A stretch of DNA of 25,139 bases from a virus, in the IMG/VR virus record IMGVR_UViG_3300021185_002065, positions 1 through 25,139 of that record, one strand, 5' to 3'. This document shows, piece by piece, positions 13,378 through 18,568 of the stretch (the first letter of the stretch is position 1; the number at the start of each line of letters is the position of its first letter). The position numbers and the translations under genes were made by a program. The notes beneath the pieces are model-generated. The model saw only the letters and a list, made by a program, of their open reading frames with translations, ran no database searches and was not told the DNA's origin.

Positions 13378-13548
13378 ATGTCAACCTTCTTTGGATTAGT
13401 AGGGAGTATTGCATTCTTCCTACTGCTTGCTTGGGTTACCCTAGCGATAATCTCAGGGGCTTTTGAGTTGATTGGGTATCTTTTAAACCCGATACTCTTA
13501 GTCTCCATTGGAGTAGCCTCTATAGTATTAGCGTGGATGTTCTCATGA
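13378..13548 (+). CDS. Two-pass small membrane protein (56 aa)
   Basis: Hydrophobic throughout: transmembrane helices at about residues 6-27 (GLVGSIAFFLLLAWVTLAII) and 36-54 (LNPILLVSIGVASIVLAWMF). It has almost no charged residues. The start directly follows the upstream stop and the stop overlaps the next ATG as ATGA, which supports translation in a coupled chain. Topology is compatible with a class II holin, but its early-region position among regulatory genes argues against lysis. Otherwise unknown. Confidence 0.55.
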   Translation: MSTFFGLVGSIAFFLLLAWVTLAIISGAFELIGYLLNPILLVSIGVASIVLAWMFS

Positions 13549-13742
13549 GCATGTGTGGTAAAATCGAAGATCTTGAGAGCGAACTTAAAAGCATTCAAGA
13601 GTCTTCACCCTGCAAAGCAGTCTGCTTTATAGGTCCTTCAGGGAACTGTGAAGCTTGTTTTAGGAGTATCTCAGATATTCAAGAAGCAGGTAAAAGAGTA
13701 ATGGAACTTAAAAGAGAGATTAAGGAGTTAAAAGAATGGTAA
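13545..13742 (+). CDS. DUF1289-like four-cysteine protein (65 aa)
   Basis: Residues 21-45 match the layout of the bacterial DUF1289 family: SPC(23)KAVC(27)FIGPSGNC(35)EAC(38)FRSISDI, where the family has SPC...VC....TG.C.GC.R...EI. The cysteines probably bind a metal or an iron-sulphur cluster; the function of the family is not established. It is followed by a basic coiled-coil tail (GKRVMELKREIKELKEW) and preceded by a short helix. The ATG at 13545 uses the ATGA overlap; an upstream ATG at 13533 is in frame. A phage member of this family fused to a coiled coil is unusual in my experience. Confidence 0.6.
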   Translation: MSMCGKIEDLESELKSIQESSPCKAVCFIGPSGNCEACFRSISDIQEAGKRVMELKREIKELKEW

Positions 13743-14197
13743 TAGTTGATTACGAGTGGTCTTCGGATGGCGACCATAATGCCATTGAGAACTGGGCTAC
13801 AGACTTCCTATGTCACCTAGACGACAGTTTATTTGATAAAGGGGTAGCCTCTAAGTACGTTAACATTAAGATACGACACAATAATAACGATGGGATGGTA
13901 GGATATTGTCACGGGGACGACGAGGAAGCTTATATCGAACTAGACGAAACACTAATCGGAGACGAAGACTACTTCAAGGAGACGTTAGCACACGAACTAG
14001 TGCATGCCAAACAACTCCTGAAAGGAGAACTAGTAGACGAAACGGGGTTCAAGACGATATGGAAGGGTGAAGAATACGTTAACCTAAGAAACAAGCTACC
14101 CGAAGCTGTGTATAAGGCTCTCCCTTGGGAAGCCGAAGCGTATACCCGACAAGCCGACCACAGTCTTATCTCGAACGAACCTTTCTTTGAAGTATAA
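13736..14197 (+). CDS. Putative zinc metallopeptidase with HExxH (153 aa)
   Basis: Contains ETLAHELVHAKQLLKGEL with H86, E87 and H90 as the HExxH zinc site, and a downstream LPWEAEAYTRQA, in which E132 or E134 is the likely third ligand. This PWE.EAY arrangement is common in small SprT/wss1-like or related phage peptidases. An acidic, YGYCHGDDEEAYIELDE-like beta segment precedes the active-site helix (GYCHGDDEEAYIEL). No signal peptide, so it acts in the cytoplasm, perhaps on a host protein or protein-DNA crosslinks. The ATG overlaps the previous gene by 7 nt, and the stop lies within the promoter-like motif. Confidence 0.7.
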   Translation: MVIVDYEWSSDGDHNAIENWATDFLCHLDDSLFDKGVASKYVNIKIRHNNNDGMVGYCHGDDEEAYIELDETLIGDEDYFKETLAHELVHAKQLLKGELVDETGFKTIWKGEEYVNLRNKLPEAVYKALPWEAEAYTRQADHSLISNEPFFEV

Positions 14198-14210
14198 GGC
14201 CCTATAAGAA
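14191..14210 (+). promoter_or_regulatory. Candidate phage promoter/operator, rightward copy 1
   Basis: AGTATAAGGCCCTATAAGAA, identical over 20 nt to the copy at 16773-16792. It overlaps the peptidase stop codon (TAA at 14195-14197) and precedes a 119-nt leader, then the next gene. Two TATAAG units lie 10 bp apart. Confidence 0.65.
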
Positions 14211-14329
14211 AGGGGTTTCCCTAAGATATCCTTATAGGATATTAAAGGGATTATTAAAAGAATAATAATAATAAGATATCCTTTAAGGATACTTTTAGGA
14301 GCAACACCATCAACTGAAGGAGACTTACG
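14211..14329 (+). other. A+T-rich leader with two related hairpins
   Basis: Non-coding. AAGATATCC occurs twice (about 14223 and 14273). The first forms ATATCC/GGATAT (14226-14231 with 14237-14242) inside a longer imperfect CCC...GGG helix (14219-14249); the second forms TATCC/GGATA near 14276-14290. Between them is a run of AAT repeats. GAAGGAG at 14316-14322 serves the next gene. It could be an RNA leader or an A+T-rich unwinding element. Confidence 0.4.
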
Positions 14330-14503
14330 ATGGAATATCATGAAGAAAAGTTTAAAGAACTTATTACGTTAATCAAAGATACTTGGGATGAATCCAATCC
14401 TACCCGTAAGAGGGCTATTCAAGCTCTCGCAGAATACGGAGAAGCTATGTGGGAAGAAGGATATGAACAAGGTATTAGAGCCTGTCAAGAGGAGCATATC
14501 TAA
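14330..14503 (+). CDS. Hypothetical acidic helical protein (57 aa)
   Basis: Starts MEYHEEKFKELITLIKDTWD and ends ACQEEHI. All-helical and strongly charged, with no recognisable domain. It is the first gene downstream of the promoter-like motif and of the A+T-rich leader. AAGGAG lies 8 nt upstream. Its stop overlaps the next ATG (TAATG), so the two are coupled. Confidence 0.6.
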   Translation: MEYHEEKFKELITLIKDTWDESNPTRKRAIQALAEYGEAMWEEGYEQGIRACQEEHI

Positions 14504-14736
14504 TGGACTATATTGATTCAATTGAGAGGGCTGCTGGATATTATCTTTGCGATTCCCTCCCAGAAGACTGGATGGACTTAGATGAAGATAAGCTTCATGC
14601 CCACATAGAGATCTACGCATGGGAGCCATTCGAGTATTACGATGGAAGTAAACTATGGGGTCTCATTGATGAGCTAGCTGCCGAATTTAGGTATATAGCT
14701 AACATAGAACGACAGAAATCTTTGACAGGAAGGTAA
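14503..14736 (+). CDS. Hypothetical acidic protein (77 aa)
   Basis: Starts MDYIDSIERAAGYYLCDSLP, followed by EDWMDLDEDKLHAHIEIYAW and a final helix ending in SLTGR. Acidic with many aromatics, a single Cys, no membrane segment. The TAATG overlap with the upstream gene supports the start. Function not recognised. Confidence 0.6.
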   Translation: MDYIDSIERAAGYYLCDSLPEDWMDLDEDKLHAHIEIYAWEPFEYYDGSKLWGLIDELAAEFRYIANIERQKSLTGR

Positions 14737-14740
14737 TGTA

Positions 14741-15052
14741 ATGACACAAAGTAATTATGAAGTATTAGTTTCTTCTCTCACATATGAAGAACTAATGACT
14801 CTTGAGGACGATTTATTAGTACGCCTCGATGAGTTAGATGGGGAGATAGCCTCCCTCCAAGGGCAGATCGATGAGATTTGGTCTGAACACGGGTGGTATG
14901 ACAGTCAAACGGGAGATCACAATCTCACGGGGAACGCATACTACTACGAAGAGAAGCTTCAAGACTCTATGGCTGAAGCTGAAGAGAAGTTGGTTATGAC
15001 TAACGACCAACTATATGATGTCCACGCTAGAATGGGAAAGTTTGGTGTATGA
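14741..15052 (+). CDS. Coiled-coil protein (103 aa)
   Basis: Two helical heptad-containing segments (YEELMTLEDDLLVRLDELDG with EIASLQGQIDEIW, and YYYEEKLQDSMAEAEEKLVM) joined by a polar loop containing HGWYDSQTGDHNLTG. This suggests a helical hairpin. AGGAAGG lies upstream of the ATG. Its stop overlaps the next ATG (ATGA). No function can be assigned; acidic coiled coils in early regions are often protein-binding. Confidence 0.62.
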   Translation: MTQSNYEVLVSSLTYEELMTLEDDLLVRLDELDGEIASLQGQIDEIWSEHGWYDSQTGDHNLTGNAYYYEEKLQDSMAEAEEKLVMTNDQLYDVHARMGKFGV

Positions 15053-15189
15053 CTCGGAAACAATGGTTAGCTAGAGCGGCTACCCTAGAAGCTATCATTG
15101 AGTATTCTAAGATGGAATGCGACAATGATCTTTACAATGCAGCTATGATGCTGCGAACTTTGTTAATGAAAGATGAAGACAATGAGTAA
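15049..15189 (+). CDS. Short helical protein (46 aa)
   Basis: Starts MTRKQWLARAATLEAIIEYS and ends KDEDNE. Basic at the N-terminus and acidic at the end, probably two helices. Translated by coupling (ATGA with the upstream gene), and overlapping the next gene's start by a few nt. Unknown. Confidence 0.5.
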   Translation: MTRKQWLARAATLEAIIEYSKMECDNDLYNAAMMLRTLLMKDEDNE

Positions 15190-15559
15190 AATCTACGAAG
15201 TAAATGCAACGGAAAATGTTAGTGGTTTCTTTCATGTCGAAGCGGAAAGTCCAGCTGAAGCTGCTTTCTTAATCGAGAATGGCTATGCTTATTACGAGCA
15301 ATATGGGGATCACTCTGATATTGAGTATACTATTAGTGACCTTCGAGACCAAGAAGATTATAAAGACGTATATGATTTCGGTGAACATAAAGCTTTTGAG
15401 AAGGCTTACGCTGATGGTCGAAGCTTTTACGATGAGCAAGGCCAACTCGAACTTAACGACGGGAATCCTGCTTGGAATGAAGCACATCTCTTTGCCCTCA
15501 ACTACGCTCGTGAAGAGACAGGTCTCGGCCTAGCAGAATTGGCTGATATCGGATGCTAA
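15182..15559 (+). CDS. Hypothetical acidic protein (125 aa)
   Basis: Starts MSKIYEVNATENVSGFFHVE and has an A-E-S-P-A-E-A-A-F-L-I helix after it: the strand-strand-helix pattern (V.A.N..G.F.VEA.S..EA..L) resembles domains that occur in small phage proteins of unknown role. The remainder is acidic and aromatic-rich (YYEQYGDHSDIEYTISDLRD) and ends REETGLGLAELADIGC. ATG at 15182 is preferred; 15173 in the same frame is an alternative adding three residues. It is coupled to the next gene by an overlap of 7 nt. Confidence 0.6.
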   Translation: MSKIYEVNATENVSGFFHVEAESPAEAAFLIENGYAYYEQYGDHSDIEYTISDLRDQEDYKDVYDFGEHKAFEKAYADGRSFYDEQGQLELNDGNPAWNEAHLFALNYAREETGLGLAELADIGC

Positions 15560-15651
15560 TAGCTTTACTAATTTGTCTTGCAATGCCGCTTGCATTGTAT
15601 GGCATAATGAAACTTCAAGATGCAGACTTAAAACGGAAGGATAAGAAATGA
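15553..15651 (+). CDS. Very short membrane protein (32 aa)
   Basis: MLIALLICLAMPLALYGIMK then a charged tail ending KRKDKK. One transmembrane helix with a strongly basic C-terminus, suggesting the tail stays in the cytoplasm. It overlaps both neighbours (7 nt upstream, ATGA downstream), so the frame fits seamlessly into the coupled chain, the best support that it is translated. Confidence 0.52.
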   Translation: MLIALLICLAMPLALYGIMKLQDADLKRKDKK

Positions 15652-15875
15652 CTTTTGGATTAATAATAGTTATGTTTACTTTATTTATTAACAATCAACT
15701 GTTGACAGCTGAATTAGAGAATATGAATTCATACGAGTATGTTGACACAACGGTTCATAATCTTTTAATTGAAGAACCTACTGTTACGATTAATAAACTC
15801 CCTGAAATTGAACGCAGCTATACTTACATAGAAAGCCAACCCGTATTCCCAGAAGGAAATCTATATGACCGATAA
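15648..15875 (+). CDS. Small exported or membrane-anchored protein (75 aa)
   Basis: An N-terminal hydrophobic segment (MTFGLIIVMFTLFINNQLLT) is followed by a polar, acidic, beta-like region (VHNLLIEEPTVTINKLPEIE) rich in Glu and Thr. With no positive charge before the hydrophobic part, either orientation is possible. GAAGGATAAG lies before the ATG. It follows another small membrane gene directly and may act with it. Not recognised. Confidence 0.58.
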   Translation: MTFGLIIVMFTLFINNQLLTAELENMNSYEYVDTTVHNLLIEEPTVTINKLPEIERSYTYIESQPVFPEGNLYDR

Positions 15876-16002
15876 AAAAGAGTTGCGCCGCTGGCGTAAA
15901 CGTGCTATAAAAGTGCAGAACAATCTTTACCCCCGAAAAGTTTCTATGGCAGAAGCTTTAAGGTTAGCTCGAAAGGAGTATGAAAATGCGGGAACGTTAT
16001 GA
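15865..16002 (+). CDS. Short basic protein (45 aa)
   Basis: MTDKKELRRWRKRAIKVQNN begins a strongly basic helix, and the C-terminal half (MAEALRLARKEYENAGTL) is an amphipathic helix. The start overlaps the upstream gene by 11 nt, and AGAAGGAAAT lies upstream. A small basic helix could bind nucleic acid. Overlaps the next gene by 17 nt. Confidence 0.5.
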   Translation: MTDKKELRRWRKRAIKVQNNLYPRKVSMAEALRLARKEYENAGTL

Positions 16003-16273
16003 GGACACTATGAAACGTTTATCTAAAGAAGGTGAAGACAAAAAGCATACGAGTTACTGGCAACATAGTGCTGCCCGTCATATGCAAGAGCTAGAGCGAG
16101 CGGAAGAACGCCGCCAACAAGCTGAACTCGCTGGATCTATGCGAGCAGAAGCAATCAATAATGCCCCGATCGATGAACTTCGTAAGGACATTAGCGATAA
16201 CGTAGAACTTTGTGATAAGTTATATACAGCACAACGTCTTATCTCAGAAGTACTACACGAACTTGAGAAATAG
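15986..16273 (+). CDS. Charged helical protein (95 aa)
   Basis: Starts MRERYEDTMKRLSKEGEDKK. Long charged helices (AARHMQELERAEERRQQAEL) form a probable coiled coil, then a second helix pair ending VLHELEK. The start at 15986 is chosen because GGAG lies 7 nt upstream; ATG at 15980 is too close to it. No function recognised. Confidence 0.62.
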   Translation: MRERYEDTMKRLSKEGEDKKHTSYWQHSAARHMQELERAEERRQQAELAGSMRAEAINNAPIDELRKDISDNVELCDKLYTAQRLISEVLHELEK

Positions 16274-16286
16274 AAAGGACTCTCTC

Positions 16287-16508
16287 ATGAAAATCATTAA
16301 AACTGTTTACAACATTATTACTGGTACTAAGTCTTACAACACGCCTTCAGCTACTTGGCGGTATAATCCTCGGACAAAGATGATTACCCAAGAGTGTAAG
16401 AAAGATAATATGAAGAAAGCTATTATCGACTACGCCCCGTGGCATCGCACATGGAACACACATATTAATCGAGTAGAGCGTCAAGCTCGCTGGATTGTTC
16501 GAGTTTAA
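16287..16508 (+). CDS. Basic protein of unknown function (73 aa)
   Basis: Starts MKIIKTVYNIITGTKSYNTP; strongly basic with many Trp and Arg (ATWRYNPRTKMITQECKK, and HINRVERQARWIVRV at the end). Mixed beta then helix. The start is fixed by AAAGGA 8 nt upstream; an in-frame ATG at 16212 lies within the upstream gene. Basic aromatic composition suggests nucleic-acid contact. Confidence 0.6.
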   Translation: MKIIKTVYNIITGTKSYNTPSATWRYNPRTKMITQECKKDNMKKAIIDYAPWHRTWNTHINRVERQARWIVRV

Positions 16509-16531
16509 TTCTAGTAAAAGGATATAATATT

Positions 16532-16774
16532 ATGGCTAAGAAACATCTTACAATAGGCATTGATGTCTACACACAGAACTTGGAGAAAGCAGCTACTCAT
16601 TGGGTTCGACTTACAATGCATGGTGCTGAACCAAGTCTTTATGTTAACACTTGGAATGTTAAAACAGCTAATCTCTCTTTGAGTGGCTGTAATTTCAGTC
16701 AAGAAGTATGGTCTATTCTAGAAGATATTAAAGAAGATGACGATTATGCAGCTGACTCAAACGATTTTGAGTAG
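16532..16774 (+). CDS. Hypothetical protein (80 aa)
   Basis: Starts MAKKHLTIGIDVYTQNLEKA. Beta-alpha-beta pattern (LTIGIDVYT, then HWVRLTMHGAEPSLYVNTW) and an acidic end (EDIKEDDDYAADSNDFE). AAAGGAT lies upstream of the ATG. Its stop codon overlaps the first two nt of the second rightward promoter-like motif, mirroring the arrangement at 14191. Acidic tail with a terminal FE resembles but does not match the gp2.5 type ending. Unknown. Confidence 0.6.
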   Translation: MAKKHLTIGIDVYTQNLEKAATHWVRLTMHGAEPSLYVNTWNVKTANLSLSGCNFSQEVWSILEDIKEDDDYAADSNDFE

Positions 16775-16792
16775 TATAAGGCCCTATAAGAA
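16773..16792 (+). promoter_or_regulatory. Candidate phage promoter/operator, rightward copy 2
   Basis: AGTATAAGGCCCTATAAGAA, 20/20 identical to the copy at 14191-14210. It starts in the stop codon of the upstream gene and lies 20 nt before the ATG of the DUF3310 gene, with GAAGGAG in between. It would give a message for the nucleotide and replication genes. Confidence 0.68.
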
Positions 16793-16812
16793 TACTGAAG
16801 GAGACTATTCTT

Positions 16813-17058
16813 ATGAAGAAAACTGTTGACGATCATGTTAACCCTGCTCACTACAAGGAGATAATTCCTGGTTACGAGTACATGGACATGATGGAACATA
16901 TGCTTGCAGACTTTCAGGGTGTAGAAGCACACCTGATGGGTCAAGTCTACAAGTATCTCATGCGTCTTGGTAAGAAGGACGCTAAAATACAGGATGCCAA
17001 GAAAGCAAAATGGTATCTCGACCGCTTAATCACAACCTATAAAACTGATGGAGAATAA
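16813..17058 (+). CDS. DUF3310 protein (81 aa)
   Basis: VNPAHYKEIIPGYEYMDMME near the N-terminus and QVYKYLMRLGKKD then AKKAKWYLDRLI are the conserved blocks of DUF3310, a family frequent in phages and often next to nucleotide-metabolism genes. It has been suggested to act in nucleotide modification, but no biochemistry is known to me. GAAGGAG precedes the ATG. It is the first gene after the promoter-like motif, and the next gene (DNA-binding protein) starts 2 nt after its stop. Confidence 0.85.
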   Translation: MKKTVDDHVNPAHYKEIIPGYEYMDMMEHMLADFQGVEAHLMGQVYKYLMRLGKKDAKIQDAKKAKWYLDRLITTYKTDGE

Positions 17059-17060
17059 AT

Positions 17061-17531
17061 ATGAGTGAAAGTAAAGTAATGATTGTACGTGATTTGAAAG
17101 CTTACTACCCAAAGCTGATGAAGCCAGTAGCACCGTTTGGTACTGAGCAATTCGAGCTACAAGTACGGGCTGAAGAAAGCTCAGAAGCTTTTAAGACTCT
17201 CACTGATTTAGGTGTGAAAGGTAAGCCACAAGAAGATGGCACGATCGCATTTAATCTTAAGCGTAAAGCAAAGAACCGCAAGGGTGACGAGAATGGCGCA
17301 CCCGATGTAGTCGATGCAGCGCGGAAGCCGTTTGACGCTTCTATTATTGGTAACGGTTCTGGCGTTAATGTCAAACTGTTTACCTACCCTTACGATGTTC
17401 AAGGGCGTAAAGGCACTGGCGTAATGTTGTCTGCCGTACAAGTCACTGATTTAGTTGAGTACAAACCAACTAATAGCGTTGACTTTGATGCGGTAGAAGA
17501 CACTACTGTAGGTGTTGCAGAAGACTTTTAA
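17061..17531 (+). CDS. T7 gp2.5-like single-stranded DNA-binding protein, replication-region paralog (156 aa)
   Basis: Begins MSESKVMIVRDLKAYYPKLM. It shares with the early paralog (11705-12154) APFG, LKRKAKNRKG, IGNGSG, VKLFTYP, LSAVQVTDLVEYKPT, VDFD and the acidic C-terminus ending AEDF. In T7 gp2.5 the acidic tail with a terminal Phe binds polymerase and primase-helicase, so this is the better candidate for the true replicative protein given its position. GGAG lies upstream. The central part (residues about 70-95) differs from the paralog, so the two likely differ in DNA or partner binding. It is followed by a strong hairpin. Confidence 0.78.
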   Translation: MSESKVMIVRDLKAYYPKLMKPVAPFGTEQFELQVRAEESSEAFKTLTDLGVKGKPQEDGTIAFNLKRKAKNRKGDENGAPDVVDAARKPFDASIIGNGSGVNVKLFTYPYDVQGRKGTGVMLSAVQVTDLVEYKPTNSVDFDAVEDTTVGVAEDF

Positions 17532-17540
17532 TTCTTAATT

Positions 17541-17564
17541 GGGGATGGCTTTCGAGTCATCCCC
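17541..17564 (+). other. 10-bp hairpin with UUCG tetraloop
   Basis: GGGGATGGCT (17541-17550), UUCG, then AGTCATCCCC (17555-17564): ten base pairs including one G.U. There is no U-run after it, so it is not a typical host intrinsic terminator. It lies 10 nt after the DNA-binding protein stop and 16 nt before the next ATG. It could stabilise the 3' end, terminate a phage polymerase, or serve as an endonuclease site. Confidence 0.6.
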
Positions 17565-17579
17565 TACAAAGGACCTTAT

Positions 17580-17909
17580 ATGTCTGATGATAACGTAATA
17601 CAGTTTCCCAAGTCGGAAGACGTAAAAGAAGCTGAAGAACAATCAGATCTTTTCTTTGTTATGGCAGTTTATTTTGACCAGAACTTTAAGGAATTATTTG
17701 AGGAACATAATAGTAAGCTACCAGAGTATATAGCATTACTAACTCTTACTGAGATTGTAATGTATCATATGAACGAAGGTAACGCTTACATCAAAGAAGA
17801 TGATGGCTTCCTACAGCTAGCGATGGCTAAGGGGCTTCATGAAGAACTTACTGATGGAATGAAAGAACTCTCTATACTAGATGAAAGGACAGAGCATGAT
17901 ATTCATTGA
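17580..17909 (+). CDS. Hypothetical helical protein (109 aa)
   Basis: Starts MSDDNVIQFPKSEDVKEAEE; the NVIQFPK opening is seen in many unrelated small phage proteins. Then a helical part (FFVMAVYFDQNFKELFEEHN, LPEYIALLTLTEIVMYHMNE) and a final TEHDIH. Acidic, no membrane segment. AAAGGACC lies upstream. It overlaps the next gene's start by 14 nt. Confidence 0.63.
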   Translation: MSDDNVIQFPKSEDVKEAEEQSDLFFVMAVYFDQNFKELFEEHNSKLPEYIALLTLTEIVMYHMNEGNAYIKEDDGFLQLAMAKGLHEELTDGMKELSILDERTEHDIH

Positions 17910-18390
17910 TGGCGATGGACCAATCCAAGACTTTGCTAAGTGGATGGTTGATAATGAGATTCCTCTTGGTTACGACCGAGAAGATACTGAATCAATTTTC
18001 CATAAAAAGATTAACGAAATCTTTTTGAAATCACCTATGGCAAAATACTATCATTACTTCAAACGAATGTATGATGTTTATCCTTTGGGCGAAGTAAAAG
18101 TTCTTACTGCGGTTGGTAATCACTGGCCTACGTTACATTACAAAGAACAAGCTACTCGAAACAAGATTGAAGCGTTAGCTAAATTAGGTTTCCACGAAGA
18201 AGATATTATCGTTGTCGATAGTGGCAATGATAAAATACAATACGCTATAGACTCAGATGGTCATGCTAATACTTTGTATGACGATAAATGGTCTACTATA
18301 GTTAAATGGGAAGAAGTAGGAGGACATGGTATGTTCGTACCAGAATGTTACTTACGCTTCGAGGAGGCAGGACATGCAGACAAAAGTTGA
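17896..18390 (+). CDS. HAD-superfamily phosphatase, possible 5'(3')-deoxyribonucleotidase (164 aa)
   Basis: MIFIDGDGPIQDFAKWMVD opens with the HAD motif I DxD (D5, D7), followed by a helical cap-like insert (residues about 25-60), VKVLTAVGNHWPTLHY with T74-type motif II, a lysine in the ATRNKIEALAKLGF helix, and DIIVVDSGNDKIQYAIDSD as motif III/IV. This layout is that of NT5C-like deoxyribonucleotidases common in phages. It would remove phosphate from nucleotides to balance pools, in keeping with the reductase and dCMP deaminase. AAAGGA lies 8 nt before the chosen ATG; a start at 17881 is possible. Confidence 0.72.
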   Translation: MIFIDGDGPIQDFAKWMVDNEIPLGYDREDTESIFHKKINEIFLKSPMAKYYHYFKRMYDVYPLGEVKVLTAVGNHWPTLHYKEQATRNKIEALAKLGFHEEDIIVVDSGNDKIQYAIDSDGHANTLYDDKWSTIVKWEEVGGHGMFVPECYLRFEEAGHADKS

Positions 18391-18568
18391 TTTCCTTGGG
18401 GAATCATTTATGACTTATAAATGTTCGCGATGTCGAAAAGAGATTATGTCTATGAAGATGTCTCTCGGCACTCGCACTTGCCCTACCTGTAGTAACCCCT
18501 CAGAGACCCCAGTGCCAGACCCAGAAGATATTCTGGCAGCGCTGGAACACTCTAGAAAGGATAAGTAA
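18374..18568 (+). CDS. Zinc-ribbon protein (64 aa)
   Basis: Contains CSRC then, 17 residues later, CPTC, the spacing of a zinc ribbon. The rest is polar, with a proline-rich linker (NPSETPVPDPEDILAALEHS). The start at 18374 has GGAGG 6 nt upstream; an internal ATG at 18410 would begin right before the ribbon. It overlaps the phosphatase end by 17 nt, and its stop overlaps the polymerase ATG (TAATG), so it is coupled to the DNA polymerase. Zinc ribbons of this sort may bind DNA or RNA polymerase. Confidence 0.66.
   Translation: MQTKVDFLGESFMTYKCSRCRKEIMSMKMSLGTRTCPTCSNPSETPVPDPEDILAALEHSRKDK

Noticed and set aside
17541-17564. Rho-independent terminator
   Set aside because: The stem is strong, but the sequence after it is TACAAAGG with no run of T, so it does not fit the host-type intrinsic terminator.
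17831-17850. A fourth hammerhead core (ACTGATGGAATG near here)
   Set aside because: CTGATGG departs from CUGAUGA, there is no GAAA/stem III/UC arrangement upstream, and it is within a coding frame.
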